Below, piece after piece: positions 1-6,084 of a DNA stretch of 15,606 nucleotides. The stretch lies in assembly GCA_017643965.1 (NCBI GenBank), contig JAEPMM010000027.1, positions 1 through 15,606 of the forward strand, read 5' to 3'. Within the stretch, counting starts at the first letter, position 1, and each line of letters opens with the position of its first letter. The notes beneath the pieces are model-generated. The model was not told where the DNA came from. It worked only from the letters and a program-made list of their open reading frames with translations, and made no database searches. Both the position numbers and the translations under genes were made by a program. Source of the DNA: Marinobacter sp. Its GTDB lineage: Bacteria; Pseudomonadota; Gammaproteobacteria; Pseudomonadales; Oleiphilaceae.

Positions 1-759
1 GACGTCGGGAGTGTGTTCCACCGGGACCCGGCGGCCAGAAACACCTTTGAGGTGCTGACGAACTATCCGGGCTTGCACGCCCTGTTGTTCCACAGGTTTT
101 CGCACTGGCTGTGGAATCTGGGGCTCAAGTGGCTGGCGCGCACCCTCTCGACGCTGGCCCGCTGGTTTACCGGCATCGAGATTCATCCGGGTGCAACGAT
201 TGGTCGGCGTTTCTTTATCGACCATGGCATGGGCGTGGTGATTGGTGAAACTGCCATCATCGGTGACGATGTCACCCTGTATCAGGGCGTTACGTTGGGC
301 GGTACCAGCTGGAACAAGGGTAAGCGTCACCCGACCATCGGCGATGGCGTGGTGGTGGGTGCTGGCGCCAAGATCCTGGGGCCATTCGAGGTGGGTGAGG
401 GCGCGAAGATCGGCTCCAACTCGGTGGTGACCAAGGCGGTTCCGGCCGGTGCCACGGTGGTGGGTATCCCCGCGCGGATCATTGCCAAGCGTAAGCCTGT
501 GGAGGGTGACGAGGTTCGTCGCAAGGAAATGGAAGAGCGTATGGGCTTTGACGCTTACGGCGTGACTGAGGAGATGCCGGACCCGGTTGCCCGCGCCATG
601 CGCAGTTTGCTGGATCACATGCACGCGGTGGATGATCGCATCGAGAACATGTGCAAAGCGCTCCGCAAGGTGAACAGTGAGTACCAGAACGGCGCGCTGC
701 CGCCGCTGCATGAGGAGGATTTTGACTGCGTGCGGGACGACGAACCCCGGGAAAAGTGA
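1..759 (+). CDS. cysE: Serine O-acetyltransferase CysE (5' end beyond window)
   Basis: Transfers an acetyl group from acetyl-CoA to L-serine, giving O-acetylserine, the carbon skeleton for cysteine synthesis in the cytoplasm. The reading frame is open from base 1 (D-V-G-S-V-F-H-R-D-P), and VFHRDPAARN is an internal motif of the family. The GTG at 13 is therefore an internal valine codon and the true start lies upstream of the window. The left-handed beta-helix hexapeptide repeats are clear (GVVIGE, AIIGDD, TIGDG, KIGSNSVV), with the catalytic Asp-His pair in FIDHG and the acetyl-CoA-site segment GGTSWNKGKRHP. The C-terminal extension after VGIPARII has a short helical stretch (ARAMRSLLDHMHAVDDRIENM). 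It sits 77 bp before iscR, as in Pseudomonas, and supplies cysteine, the substrate of the IscS encoded two genes downstream. Confidence 0.95.
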   Translation, partial: DVGSVFHRDPAARNTFEVLTNYPGLHALLFHRFSHWLWNLGLKWLARTLSTLARWFTGIEIHPGATIGRRFFIDHGMGVVIGETAIIGDDVTLYQGVTLGGTSWNKGKRHPTIGDGVVVGAGAKILGPFEVGEGAKIGSNSVVTKAVPAGATVVGIPARIIAKRKPVEGDEVRRKEMEERMGFDAYGVTEEMPDPVARAMRSLLDHMHAVDDRIENMCKALRKVNSEYQNGALPPLHEEDFDCVRDDEPREK

Positions 760-784
760 ATACTTGACTGTTTTGGTGGGTCAA
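760..784 (+). promoter_or_regulatory. IscR type-1-like operator overlapping the iscR -35 box
   Basis: Against the E. coli type 1 IscR consensus (25 bp, ATASYYGACT-RWWWY-AGTCRRSTAT), the left half ATACTTGACT (760-769) matches at all ten positions and the spacer GTTTT (770-774) at all five. The right half (775-784) matches only 5 of 10. A cleaner mirror element GTCAA occurs at 780-784, pairing with TTGAC at 764-768 but about 4 bp farther out than the consensus allows. Occupancy would cover the -35 box, consistent with the autorepression by [2Fe-2S]-IscR known in E. coli. The site is inferred from sequence only. Confidence 0.55.
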
Positions 785-792
785 TTCATACT
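764..792 (+). promoter_or_regulatory. Likely sigma-70 promoter of iscR
   Basis: TTGACT (764-769) matches the -35 consensus at 5 of 6 positions. It is followed after exactly 17 bp by CATACT (787-792), which matches 4 of 6 positions of the -10 box. It lies in the 77-bp cysE-iscR gap, so transcription would begin around 798-800, about 37 bases before the iscR ATG. Assignment is by consensus and spacing only. Confidence 0.6.
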
Positions 793-836
793 CGGCGCTG
801 TGAATTCTGATTCATTCCCTCATCGGGGCTGAGACT

Positions 837-1334
837 ATGAAACTGACCACCAAAGGCCGCTATGCCGTCACGGCGATGCTGGATCTGGCCCTTCACGGGG
901 ATCACGGGCCGGTCAGTCTTGCGGACATCTCAGCCCGTCAGGAAATATCCCTCTCGTATCTTGAGCAGTTGTTTTCCCGGCTTCGCCGGCATCAGCTTGT
1001 GGTCAGTATCCGTGGGCCAGGCGGTGGTTACCGGTTGAGCCGTGATGCAGCTTCGGTGTTTGTAGCCGAGGTGGTCGACGCGGTAAATGAGTCCCTCGAC
1101 ACGACCCGTTGTGCCAACAAGGGTGATTGCCAGAACGGCGAAAAATGCCTGACGCATCATCTATGGTCCGACCTGAGCGATCAGATCCATCAGTTTCTCA
1201 GCGAGATCAGCCTTGCGGACCTGATGAGGAAGCGGGAAATCCAACGGGTGGCGGACCGCCAGGACCGTCGCCAATCGGACTCTGATTCCCAGACCATCAA
1301 TACCGAGCGCCTGAACGAACAGACGCCGGCCTGA
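837..1334 (+). CDS. iscR: Fe-S cluster-sensing Rrf2-family regulator IscR
   Basis: Rrf2-family transcription factor that carries a [2Fe-2S] cluster, reports cellular Fe-S status and represses its own operon when loaded. At 165 residues it is close to E. coli IscR (162). The N-terminal winged helix-turn-helix starts MKLTTKGRYAVTAMLDLA. The recognition region ISLSYLEQLFSRLRR contains E43, the residue known in E. coli to discriminate type 1 from type 2 sites, and the wing is RGPGGGYRL. The cluster ligands are all present at C92, C98, C104 and H107. A promoter and type-1-like operator lie immediately upstream, and iscS follows after 19 bp. The E. coli iscR-iscS gap is much longer, so post-transcriptional control of the E. 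coli kind in that gap is unlikely here. No strong Shine-Dalgarno is seen before the ATG (only GAG at 831-833). Confidence 0.97.
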   Translation: MKLTTKGRYAVTAMLDLALHGDHGPVSLADISARQEISLSYLEQLFSRLRRHQLVVSIRGPGGGYRLSRDAASVFVAEVVDAVNESLDTTRCANKGDCQNGEKCLTHHLWSDLSDQIHQFLSEISLADLMRKREIQRVADRQDRRQSDSDSQTINTERLNEQTPA

Positions 1335-1353
1335 ATCAAGTTACCTCGATACC

Positions 1354-2505
1354 ATGATGAAAAAGCCCGTCTATATGGATTACGCGGCAACCACGCCCGT
1401 TGATCCGGCTGTTGCTGCCGAAATGGTCAAATACCTCACCCTCGACGGTGTGTTTGCCAACCCTGCATCCCGCTCCCATGTCTACGGCTGGCAGGCCGAG
1501 GCCGCGGTCGAGAACGCCCGCAAACAGGTTGCCGGACTCATTCACGCGGACCCGCGGGAGATCGTGTGGACCTCTGGTGCCACCGAATCCGACAACCTGG
1601 CCATCAAGGGTGCAGTCGCCGGCAAAGCGTCGGCGCACGTGATCACTTCGGTGATTGAGCACAAGGCGGTGCTGGATACCTGCAAGTGGCTGGAGGGGCA
1701 GGGTGTTGAGGTGACGTGGCTGGCGCCCCATCAGGACGGCCGGATCACCGCCGACCAGGTGGAGGCGGCGCTTCGTGACAACACCGTGCTGGTCAGTTTG
1801 ATGATGGTCAACAACGAACTCGGTTGCATCACGGACATTGCCGCGATCGGCGAACTGCTCCGTGCTCGCGGCGTGCTGTTTCACGTGGACGCGGCCCAGG
1901 CGGCCGGCAAGATTGCGGTAGACGTAAGCCGGATGCCCGTCGACCTGTTGTCCTTGTCCGCCCATAAAGTGTACGGCCCCAAAGGTGTAGGGGCGCTCTA
2001 CGTTCGCCGTTCACCGGATGTTCGCATCGAGTCCCAGATCCACGGCGGTGGTCATGAGCGGGGCATGCGCTCCGGCACCTTGCCGACGCATCAGATCGTG
2101 GGCATGGGCACCGCCTTCGCGCTGGCGCAGGAACAGCTGGAAGAAGATATGGCGAGTCTGGAAACTCTGCGCACGCAGTTTCTCGAGGGGCTGGCGGGAC
2201 TTGACGGTGTGTCGCTGAACGGCAGCGCCGAGGCCCGGGTTCCGGGTATTGTGAATCTGTCGTTTAGCGGTGTAGACGCTGAGTCGCTGATGCTGGGTCT
2301 GCGGGAGCTGGCGGTATCTTCCGGTTCTGCCTGTGCGTCCGCGACCATTGAGCCTTCTTTCGTGCTACGGGGCATCGGTCTTGACGATGAGCAGGCCCAC
2401 CGTGCCCTGCGTTTTTCCATGGGGCGTTACACCCGCGCCGAAGAAATCGAGTTTGCGGTCGCACAAATCATTGAAGTTGTTGGGCGTCTCAGGTCGGTGC
2501 GGTAG
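1354..2505 (+). CDS. iscS: IscS-type cysteine desulfurase with shortened C-terminus
   Basis: PLP enzyme that takes sulfur from cysteine, forms a persulfide and yields alanine, donating sulfur for Fe-S clusters, tRNA thiolation and cofactors. All catalytic features are present: H103 (IEHKAV), D179 (FHVDA), the PLP lysine K205 (LSAHKVYGPKG), the substrate-binding segment GGGHERGMRSGTLP (231-244), and the persulfide cysteine C327 in SSGSACASA. The protein is 383 residues against 404 in E. coli and stops just after GRLR. It lacks the SPLWEM-type tail that contributes to IscU binding in E. coli. The bases after the stop do not encode that tail in the continuing frame, so a simple nonsense mutation is unlikely. 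The start is ATGATG at 1354; no clear Shine-Dalgarno precedes it. The next gene is ndk, not iscU. It is clearly of the IscS class (long active-site loop, IscR neighbour), not SufS. Confidence 0.93.
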   Translation: MMKKPVYMDYAATTPVDPAVAAEMVKYLTLDGVFANPASRSHVYGWQAEAAVENARKQVAGLIHADPREIVWTSGATESDNLAIKGAVAGKASAHVITSVIEHKAVLDTCKWLEGQGVEVTWLAPHQDGRITADQVEAALRDNTVLVSLMMVNNELGCITDIAAIGELLRARGVLFHVDAAQAAGKIAVDVSRMPVDLLSLSAHKVYGPKGVGALYVRRSPDVRIESQIHGGGHERGMRSGTLPTHQIVGMGTAFALAQEQLEEDMASLETLRTQFLEGLAGLDGVSLNGSAEARVPGIVNLSFSGVDAESLMLGLRELAVSSGSACASATIEPSFVLRGIGLDDEQAHRALRFSMGRYTRAEEIEFAVAQIIEVVGRLRSVR

Positions 2506-2531
2506 GCAGTAGCCTCCGGACTGCGTATAAT
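2503..2531 (+). promoter_or_regulatory. Likely sigma-70 promoter of ndk
   Basis: A perfect -10 box TATAAT (2526-2531) lies 17 bp after TAGGCA (2503-2508), which matches the -35 consensus at 4 of 6 positions. The -35 overlaps the iscS stop codon. The predicted start of transcription near 2538 would leave a leader of about 37 bases before the ndk ATG. It would let ndk and the genes behind it be expressed independently of the IscR-controlled promoter. Confidence 0.6.
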
Positions 2532-2574
2532 CCCAACCCTGAATTTTCAACCTGAACCATACTGGAGAAATACC

Positions 2575-3003
2575 ATGGCAAATGAGCGCACGCTCTCGAT
2601 TATCAAGCCCGATGCAGTCGCCAAGAACGTGATCGGCGAAATCTACACCCGCTTTGAAAAAGCCGGTCTCAACATCGTGGCCGCCAAGATGATGCACCTG
2701 ACCCAGGAGCAGGCGGAAGGCTTTTACGCTGAGCACAAAGAGCGGCCGTTCTTCAATGATCTGGTAGCGTTCATGACCTCTGGTCCGGTTGTGGTACAGG
2801 CTCTGGAAGGCGAAGGCGCCATCCTGAAGAACCGTGATCTGATGGGTGCAACCAACCCGAAGGAAGCCGAAGCGGGCACCATCCGTGCCGATTTTGCCTC
2901 TTCCATCGACGCGAATGCCGTACACGGCTCAGACTCCGCGGCTTCCGCTGAGCGCGAGATCGCGTACTTTTTCAATGACAGCGAAATCTGCCCGCGCGGC
3001 TGA
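2575..3003 (+). CDS. ndk: Nucleoside-diphosphate kinase
   Basis: Transfers the gamma-phosphate of ATP to nucleoside diphosphates through a phosphohistidine, balancing cytoplasmic (d)NTP pools. The 142 residues match the family (E. coli 143). The N-terminus ERTLSIIKPDAV contains the conserved K11. The active-site signature NAVHGSDS carries the catalytic H117, and GATNPKEAEAGTIRADF is the conserved nucleotide-binding stretch. GGAG at 2564-2567 sits 7 bases before the ATG and fixes the start. In Pseudomonas ndk follows iscX; here it directly follows iscS. It has its own likely promoter upstream and a GC-rich hairpin directly after its stop. Confidence 0.98.
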   Translation: MANERTLSIIKPDAVAKNVIGEIYTRFEKAGLNIVAAKMMHLTQEQAEGFYAEHKERPFFNDLVAFMTSGPVVVQALEGEGAILKNRDLMGATNPKEAEAGTIRADFASSIDANAVHGSDSAASAEREIAYFFNDSEICPRG

Positions 3004-3010
3004 TTCGCTG

Positions 3011-3038
3011 CCGGGGCGGGTCTGACGGCTCGCCCCGG
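3011..3038 (+). terminator. GC-rich hairpin after ndk (terminator-like or processing element)
   Basis: CCGGGGCG (3011-3018) and CGCCCCGG (3031-3038) form a perfect 8-bp stem. It can be extended inward by three pairs, two of them G-U, leaving a six-base loop. It starts 8 bases after the ndk stop. No run of T follows (ATTGGTTATCTG), so it is not a canonical intrinsic terminator. Partial termination or 3'-end protection of an ndk mRNA are both possible. Confidence 0.5.
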
Positions 3039-3064
3039 ATTGGTTATCTGATCGAGGTTATGCA

Positions 3065-4177
3065 ATGACAGCGGCCGCTGAAAAAACGAATCTTCTCGGG
3101 ATGCCGAAAGCCAAGATGGAGGCTTTCTTCGAGACCCTGGGCGAGAAGCGTTTCCGTGCTACCCAGATGCTGCAGTGGATTCACCAGCGGGGTGCTGATG
3201 ACTTCGATCAAATGACCAATATGAGCAAGGCCCTGCGGGACAAGCTCAAGGCGGTGGCCGAGATCCGTGGCCCGGAAGTGGTTTACGACGAAATTTCCAA
3301 GGATGGCACCCGTAAATGGGTGATGCGCATGGATAACGGCAACAGCGTGGAAACTGTGCTGATCCCGGACGGTGAGCGCGGCACACTGTGCGTGTCTTCC
3401 CAGATTGGCTGTAGCCTCGACTGTACCTTCTGCTCCACCGGCAAGCGCGGTTTCAACCGCAACCTGACCGCGGCCGAGGTCATCGGGCAGGTCTGGGTGG
3501 CCAGAAAAGCCTTCATGCCGTTCGAGCCGGGTCCTGATCGGCCGATCACCAACGTGGTGATGATGGGCATGGGTGAGCCTCTGCTCAATTTTGACAATGT
3601 CGTCGACGCCATGAATCTGATGATGGAAGATCTGGCCTACGGGATCTCCAAGCGCCGGGTGACGCTGAGCACCTCCGGGGTTGTTCCGGCTCTGGACAGG
3701 CTCGGGGAAGTTACCGATGTTTCACTGGCCATTTCGCTGCATGCCCCCAATGATGAACTGCGTAACAAGCTGGTTCCATTGAATAAAAAGTATCCGATCG
3801 CCGAGCTTCTGGCGGCCACCAAACGGTACTTTGCCCGCCTGCCGGACAAGCGCAAGGCGACCATTGAGTACACCGTGATCGAAGGCATGAACGATCAGCC
3901 GGAACACGCCCGGGAGCTCGCCGAGTTATTGCGGGATCTGCCATGCAAGATCAATCTGATACCATTTAATCCGTTCCCGGAGAGTGATTTCCGCCGGCCC
4001 AGCATGAACGCGACCCGTCGTTTTCAGAAAATTCTGAACGAAGCCGGTTACATCGCGACCATCCGCACCACCCGCGGTGATGACATTGATGCCGCCTGCG
4101 GCCAGCTGGTGGGTCGGGTTGAAGACAGAACCAAGCGAAGCCAACGTTACATCGCGGTGCAGCAGGTCAATCCCTGA
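3065..4177 (+). CDS. rlmN: Dual-specificity rRNA/tRNA adenine-C2 methyltransferase RlmN
   Basis: Radical-SAM enzyme that methylates C2 of an adenosine in 23S rRNA (A2503 in E. coli) and A37 of some tRNAs. The [4Fe-4S] motif CxxxCxxC is at C116, C120 and C123. The two further catalytic cysteines of the family are visible: C109 (GTLCVSS) and the methyl-carrying C345 near the end (DDIDAACGQL). MMGMGEPLLN (166-175) is the SAM-binding GGE-like motif, and the fold continues through SLHAPND and NLIPFNPFPES. Length (370) is normal. GAGG at 3054-3057 lies 7 bases before the ATG. An overlapping out-of-frame ATG at 3060 runs into a stop after two codons. As an Fe-S enzyme it is a client of the cluster machinery whose local operon is reduced here. 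Confidence 0.97.
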   Translation: MTAAAEKTNLLGMPKAKMEAFFETLGEKRFRATQMLQWIHQRGADDFDQMTNMSKALRDKLKAVAEIRGPEVVYDEISKDGTRKWVMRMDNGNSVETVLIPDGERGTLCVSSQIGCSLDCTFCSTGKRGFNRNLTAAEVIGQVWVARKAFMPFEPGPDRPITNVVMMGMGEPLLNFDNVVDAMNLMMEDLAYGISKRRVTLSTSGVVPALDRLGEVTDVSLAISLHAPNDELRNKLVPLNKKYPIAELLAATKRYFARLPDKRKATIEYTVIEGMNDQPEHARELAELLRDLPCKINLIPFNPFPESDFRRPSMNATRRFQKILNEAGYIATIRTTRGDDIDAACGQLVGRVEDRTKRSQRYIAVQQVNP

Positions 4178-4224
4178 CCGTTGTCAACGTTGTAAAAAAT
4201 CAGAGCAAGAGGGGTGATCGAACT

Positions 4225-5028
4225 GTGGCAGTCAATCCAGTGAACAGTATCCGGGCTTTGATGACCGTTGTGCTGGTGATGTTCCTTGCCGCAGGCTGCG
4301 TCACGGTTTCCGACAGTCGTTTTTCCCGCGAAGAAGACCGCGACAAGGCGGTAAAGAATTACGTGGAGCTGGCGACCGCCTATATCGGACAGGGCAACCT
4401 GGACCGGGCTCGCAGCCATCTGGACCGTGCCCTGGAGCTCTCACCGGATGACGCCGGCGCTTTGTCTGCCATGGCACTGCTGCACAATTCCGCCGGCGAA
4501 CGCAAACTGGCGGAGGAGAATTTCCGCAAAGCCATCGCCAGTGACCGCGACTACACCCGCGGGCGGGTCTATTACGGTGCCTTCCTGTACGGAGAGCGCC
4601 GCTTTGAGGAAGCCCGGGATCAGTTCAGGGTGGCCGCCGATGACACCAAATACCCGGACCGCGCCTCCATCTTTTTCAATCTGGGCATGAGTGAGGAGCG
4701 CCTGGAAGATAACGATGCAGCGATAGACGCCTATCAGCGGGCAGTGGAGCTGTCCAGAGGCGATGCGAAGTCTTTGCTCGCGCTGTCCCGCACCCTGCTT
4801 GACGCAGGAGATTACAGCGCTGCCTCCCGATATTACGCGCGGCTGTCCACGTTGATGCAGCAGAACCCCCGGTACCGCCACTCTCCCGAGAGCTTGTTGA
4901 CGGGCATCCGGATTGCGCGCTATTTCGGTGAACGGGATCGGGAATCCAGCCTGGCGCTGCAACTGCGAAACAATTTCCCGGAGTCAGTCGAATACCAACA
5001 ATACAGGGTGCTGATTTCTAATGAGTAA
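4225..5028 (+). CDS. pilW: Type IV pilus biogenesis/stability lipoprotein PilW (PilF of Pseudomonas)
   Basis: Outer-membrane pilotin-type TPR lipoprotein, required in Pseudomonas for multimerisation and localisation of the PilQ secretin. The GTG at 4225, preceded by an AGAGGGG stretch (4208-4214), gives a signal peptide with hydrophobic core LMTVVLVMFLAAG and lipobox L-A-A-G-C with lipidated C25. The ATG at 4261 would leave almost no positively charged n-region, so the GTG is preferred. Several tetratricopeptide repeats follow (roughly 43-76, 77-110, 146-179 and 180-213). The 267 residues are slightly longer than P. aeruginosa PilF (about 250). It overlaps rodZ by 8 bp, and the rlmN-pilW-rodZ-ispG order is the usual one in this group. 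Presence of this gene suggests the cell makes type IV pili, though no other pil gene is in view. Confidence 0.9.
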   Translation: MAVNPVNSIRALMTVVLVMFLAAGCVTVSDSRFSREEDRDKAVKNYVELATAYIGQGNLDRARSHLDRALELSPDDAGALSAMALLHNSAGERKLAEENFRKAIASDRDYTRGRVYYGAFLYGERRFEEARDQFRVAADDTKYPDRASIFFNLGMSEERLEDNDAAIDAYQRAVELSRGDAKSLLALSRTLLDAGDYSAASRYYARLSTLMQQNPRYRHSPESLLTGIRIARYFGERDRESSLALQLRNNFPESVEYQQYRVLISNE

Positions 5029-6049
5029 TGAAGAAAACGCCCAGCAGGTTTCCGGAGAGTCGGCTGGCAGCCAGCTCCGGCGTGGCAGAGAGCAAAAAGG
5101 ACTGACGGTGTCTGACGTTGCCAACGCGCAACATCTTCGCCCTGCGGTGATCCAGGCTATTGAGAACGGCGATTATGAGCAGATAGACAGCGAACTGTTT
5201 CTCAAAGGCTATGTCAGAGCCTATGCGAAGCAGGTAGGGCTGGACGCCGACGCCATCGTGGCCACGCTGGACCGGGAACTGGAACCGTTTCGACAGCAGA
5301 AAGCCGAAGCGCTGGAAGCCAACCCGTTGGTGGACATCGAGCGTCGGAAGCGCCAGAAACTCCGGGCAGCGAGGGCGTTGATGGTTTTACTGGCCCTCGC
5401 CGTGGTGGCTGCCCTTGCGTTCACGTTCCTGGACGACGATGGCGGCCGCAGTGAGAACGCGGCTGAGGAACCTGCCACTTCCGGCCAGGCCGGTGACGAA
5501 GACGTCGCCCTGGATGATAATGTTGCGGTTGAGTCCGGGTCTGAGCCCGAGGAAACAGTGTCACCGGACTCGGAACCCGACGTGGCGCCGATGGAAGATC
5601 TGCAGCCTGAGCCGGACGTTGCCGCCGACGGTGAGCCGGCCCTCAATGCCGAGACCGAAGCCAGTGAGCCGCTGAACCAAGCGGCCCCGGTTGCTGACAC
5701 CGTGGAGGATGAGGACGCGCTGGACGAGAGCCGGATTCCGACCGTCACTAGCAGTACCGACCCCGCGCTGACGGTAGAATCCAGAATCGGTGATGTACCC
5801 GGTACCGGCCGCCTGGAGGTCTCTTTTTCCGGTGATTGCTGGGTTGAAATTACCGATTCCACCGGCGCCAGGCTGGCCAGCGGTCTTCGACGGGACGGCG
5901 ACGTGATTGATGTTTCCGGGCAGGTTCCGCTGAGGGTTGTTATCGGGGCGGTGGATGCCGTGGACGACATTCGTTTCCAGGGCGAGGCCGTTGAGCTGTC
6001 AGATTATCGGGTGGTGAACAACCGCGCCCAGTTTTCCCTGGAAATCTGA
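5021..6049 (+). CDS. rodZ: Cytoskeleton protein RodZ
   Basis: Bitopic inner-membrane protein that links MreB filaments to the cell-wall elongation complex and maintains rod shape. The cytoplasmic N-terminus has the RodZ helix-turn-helix domain (about 16-85; LRRGREQKGLTVSDVA and FLKGYVRAYAKQVGLD). A basic stretch (RRKRQKLRAAR, 108-118) precedes one transmembrane helix (about 119-137). Next comes a long acidic, low-complexity periplasmic linker (138-240, rich in E, D, P, S and A). It ends with the DUF4115-type beta domain (about 262-340; LEVSFSGDCWVEITDSTG). Total length 342 is typical. The start ATG lies within the end of pilW (ATGAGTAA shared, 8 bp), so translation is probably coupled. Confidence 0.93.
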   Translation: MSNEENAQQVSGESAGSQLRRGREQKGLTVSDVANAQHLRPAVIQAIENGDYEQIDSELFLKGYVRAYAKQVGLDADAIVATLDRELEPFRQQKAEALEANPLVDIERRKRQKLRAARALMVLLALAVVAALAFTFLDDDGGRSENAAEEPATSGQAGDEDVALDDNVAVESGSEPEETVSPDSEPDVAPMEDLQPEPDVAADGEPALNAETEASEPLNQAAPVADTVEDEDALDESRIPTVTSSTDPALTVESRIGDVPGTGRLEVSFSGDCWVEITDSTGARLASGLRRDGDVIDVSGQVPLRVVIGAVDAVDDIRFQGEAVELSDYRVVNNRAQFSLEI

Positions 6050-6084
6050 ACATTCTGAACACACTTATTTTTGGTTAACACCAG

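Noticed and set aside
13..759. CysE beginning at the GTG at position 13
   Set aside because: The frame is open to base 1 and the GTG encodes the Val of the family motif VFHRDPAARN; the true start is outside the window.
801..814. TGAAT/ATTCA inverted repeat as a second IscR site
   Set aside because: The arms are only 5 bp and do not resemble type 1 or type 2 IscR consensus.
2506..2574. Remnant of iscU or of the IscS tail between iscS and ndk
   Set aside because: Continuing the iscS frame past the stop gives AVASGLRIIPTLN, unlike the IscS tail, and the short gap holds promoter elements, so no pseudogene remnant can be claimed.
4173..4200. Terminator after rlmN (CGTTG/CAACG followed by A-rich sequence)
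   Set aside because: The arms are 5 bp with a single-base gap and cannot form a hairpin loop; there is no T-run on the coding strand.
5428..5760. Acidic repeat-like stretch in rodZ as an inserted element
   Set aside because: RodZ proteins normally carry a variable low-complexity periplasmic linker between the membrane helix and the C-terminal domain.
5221..5970. Serine-rich 249-codon frame opposite rodZ
   Set aside because: Its composition simply mirrors the acidic linker codons of RodZ; no start signal or homology seen.
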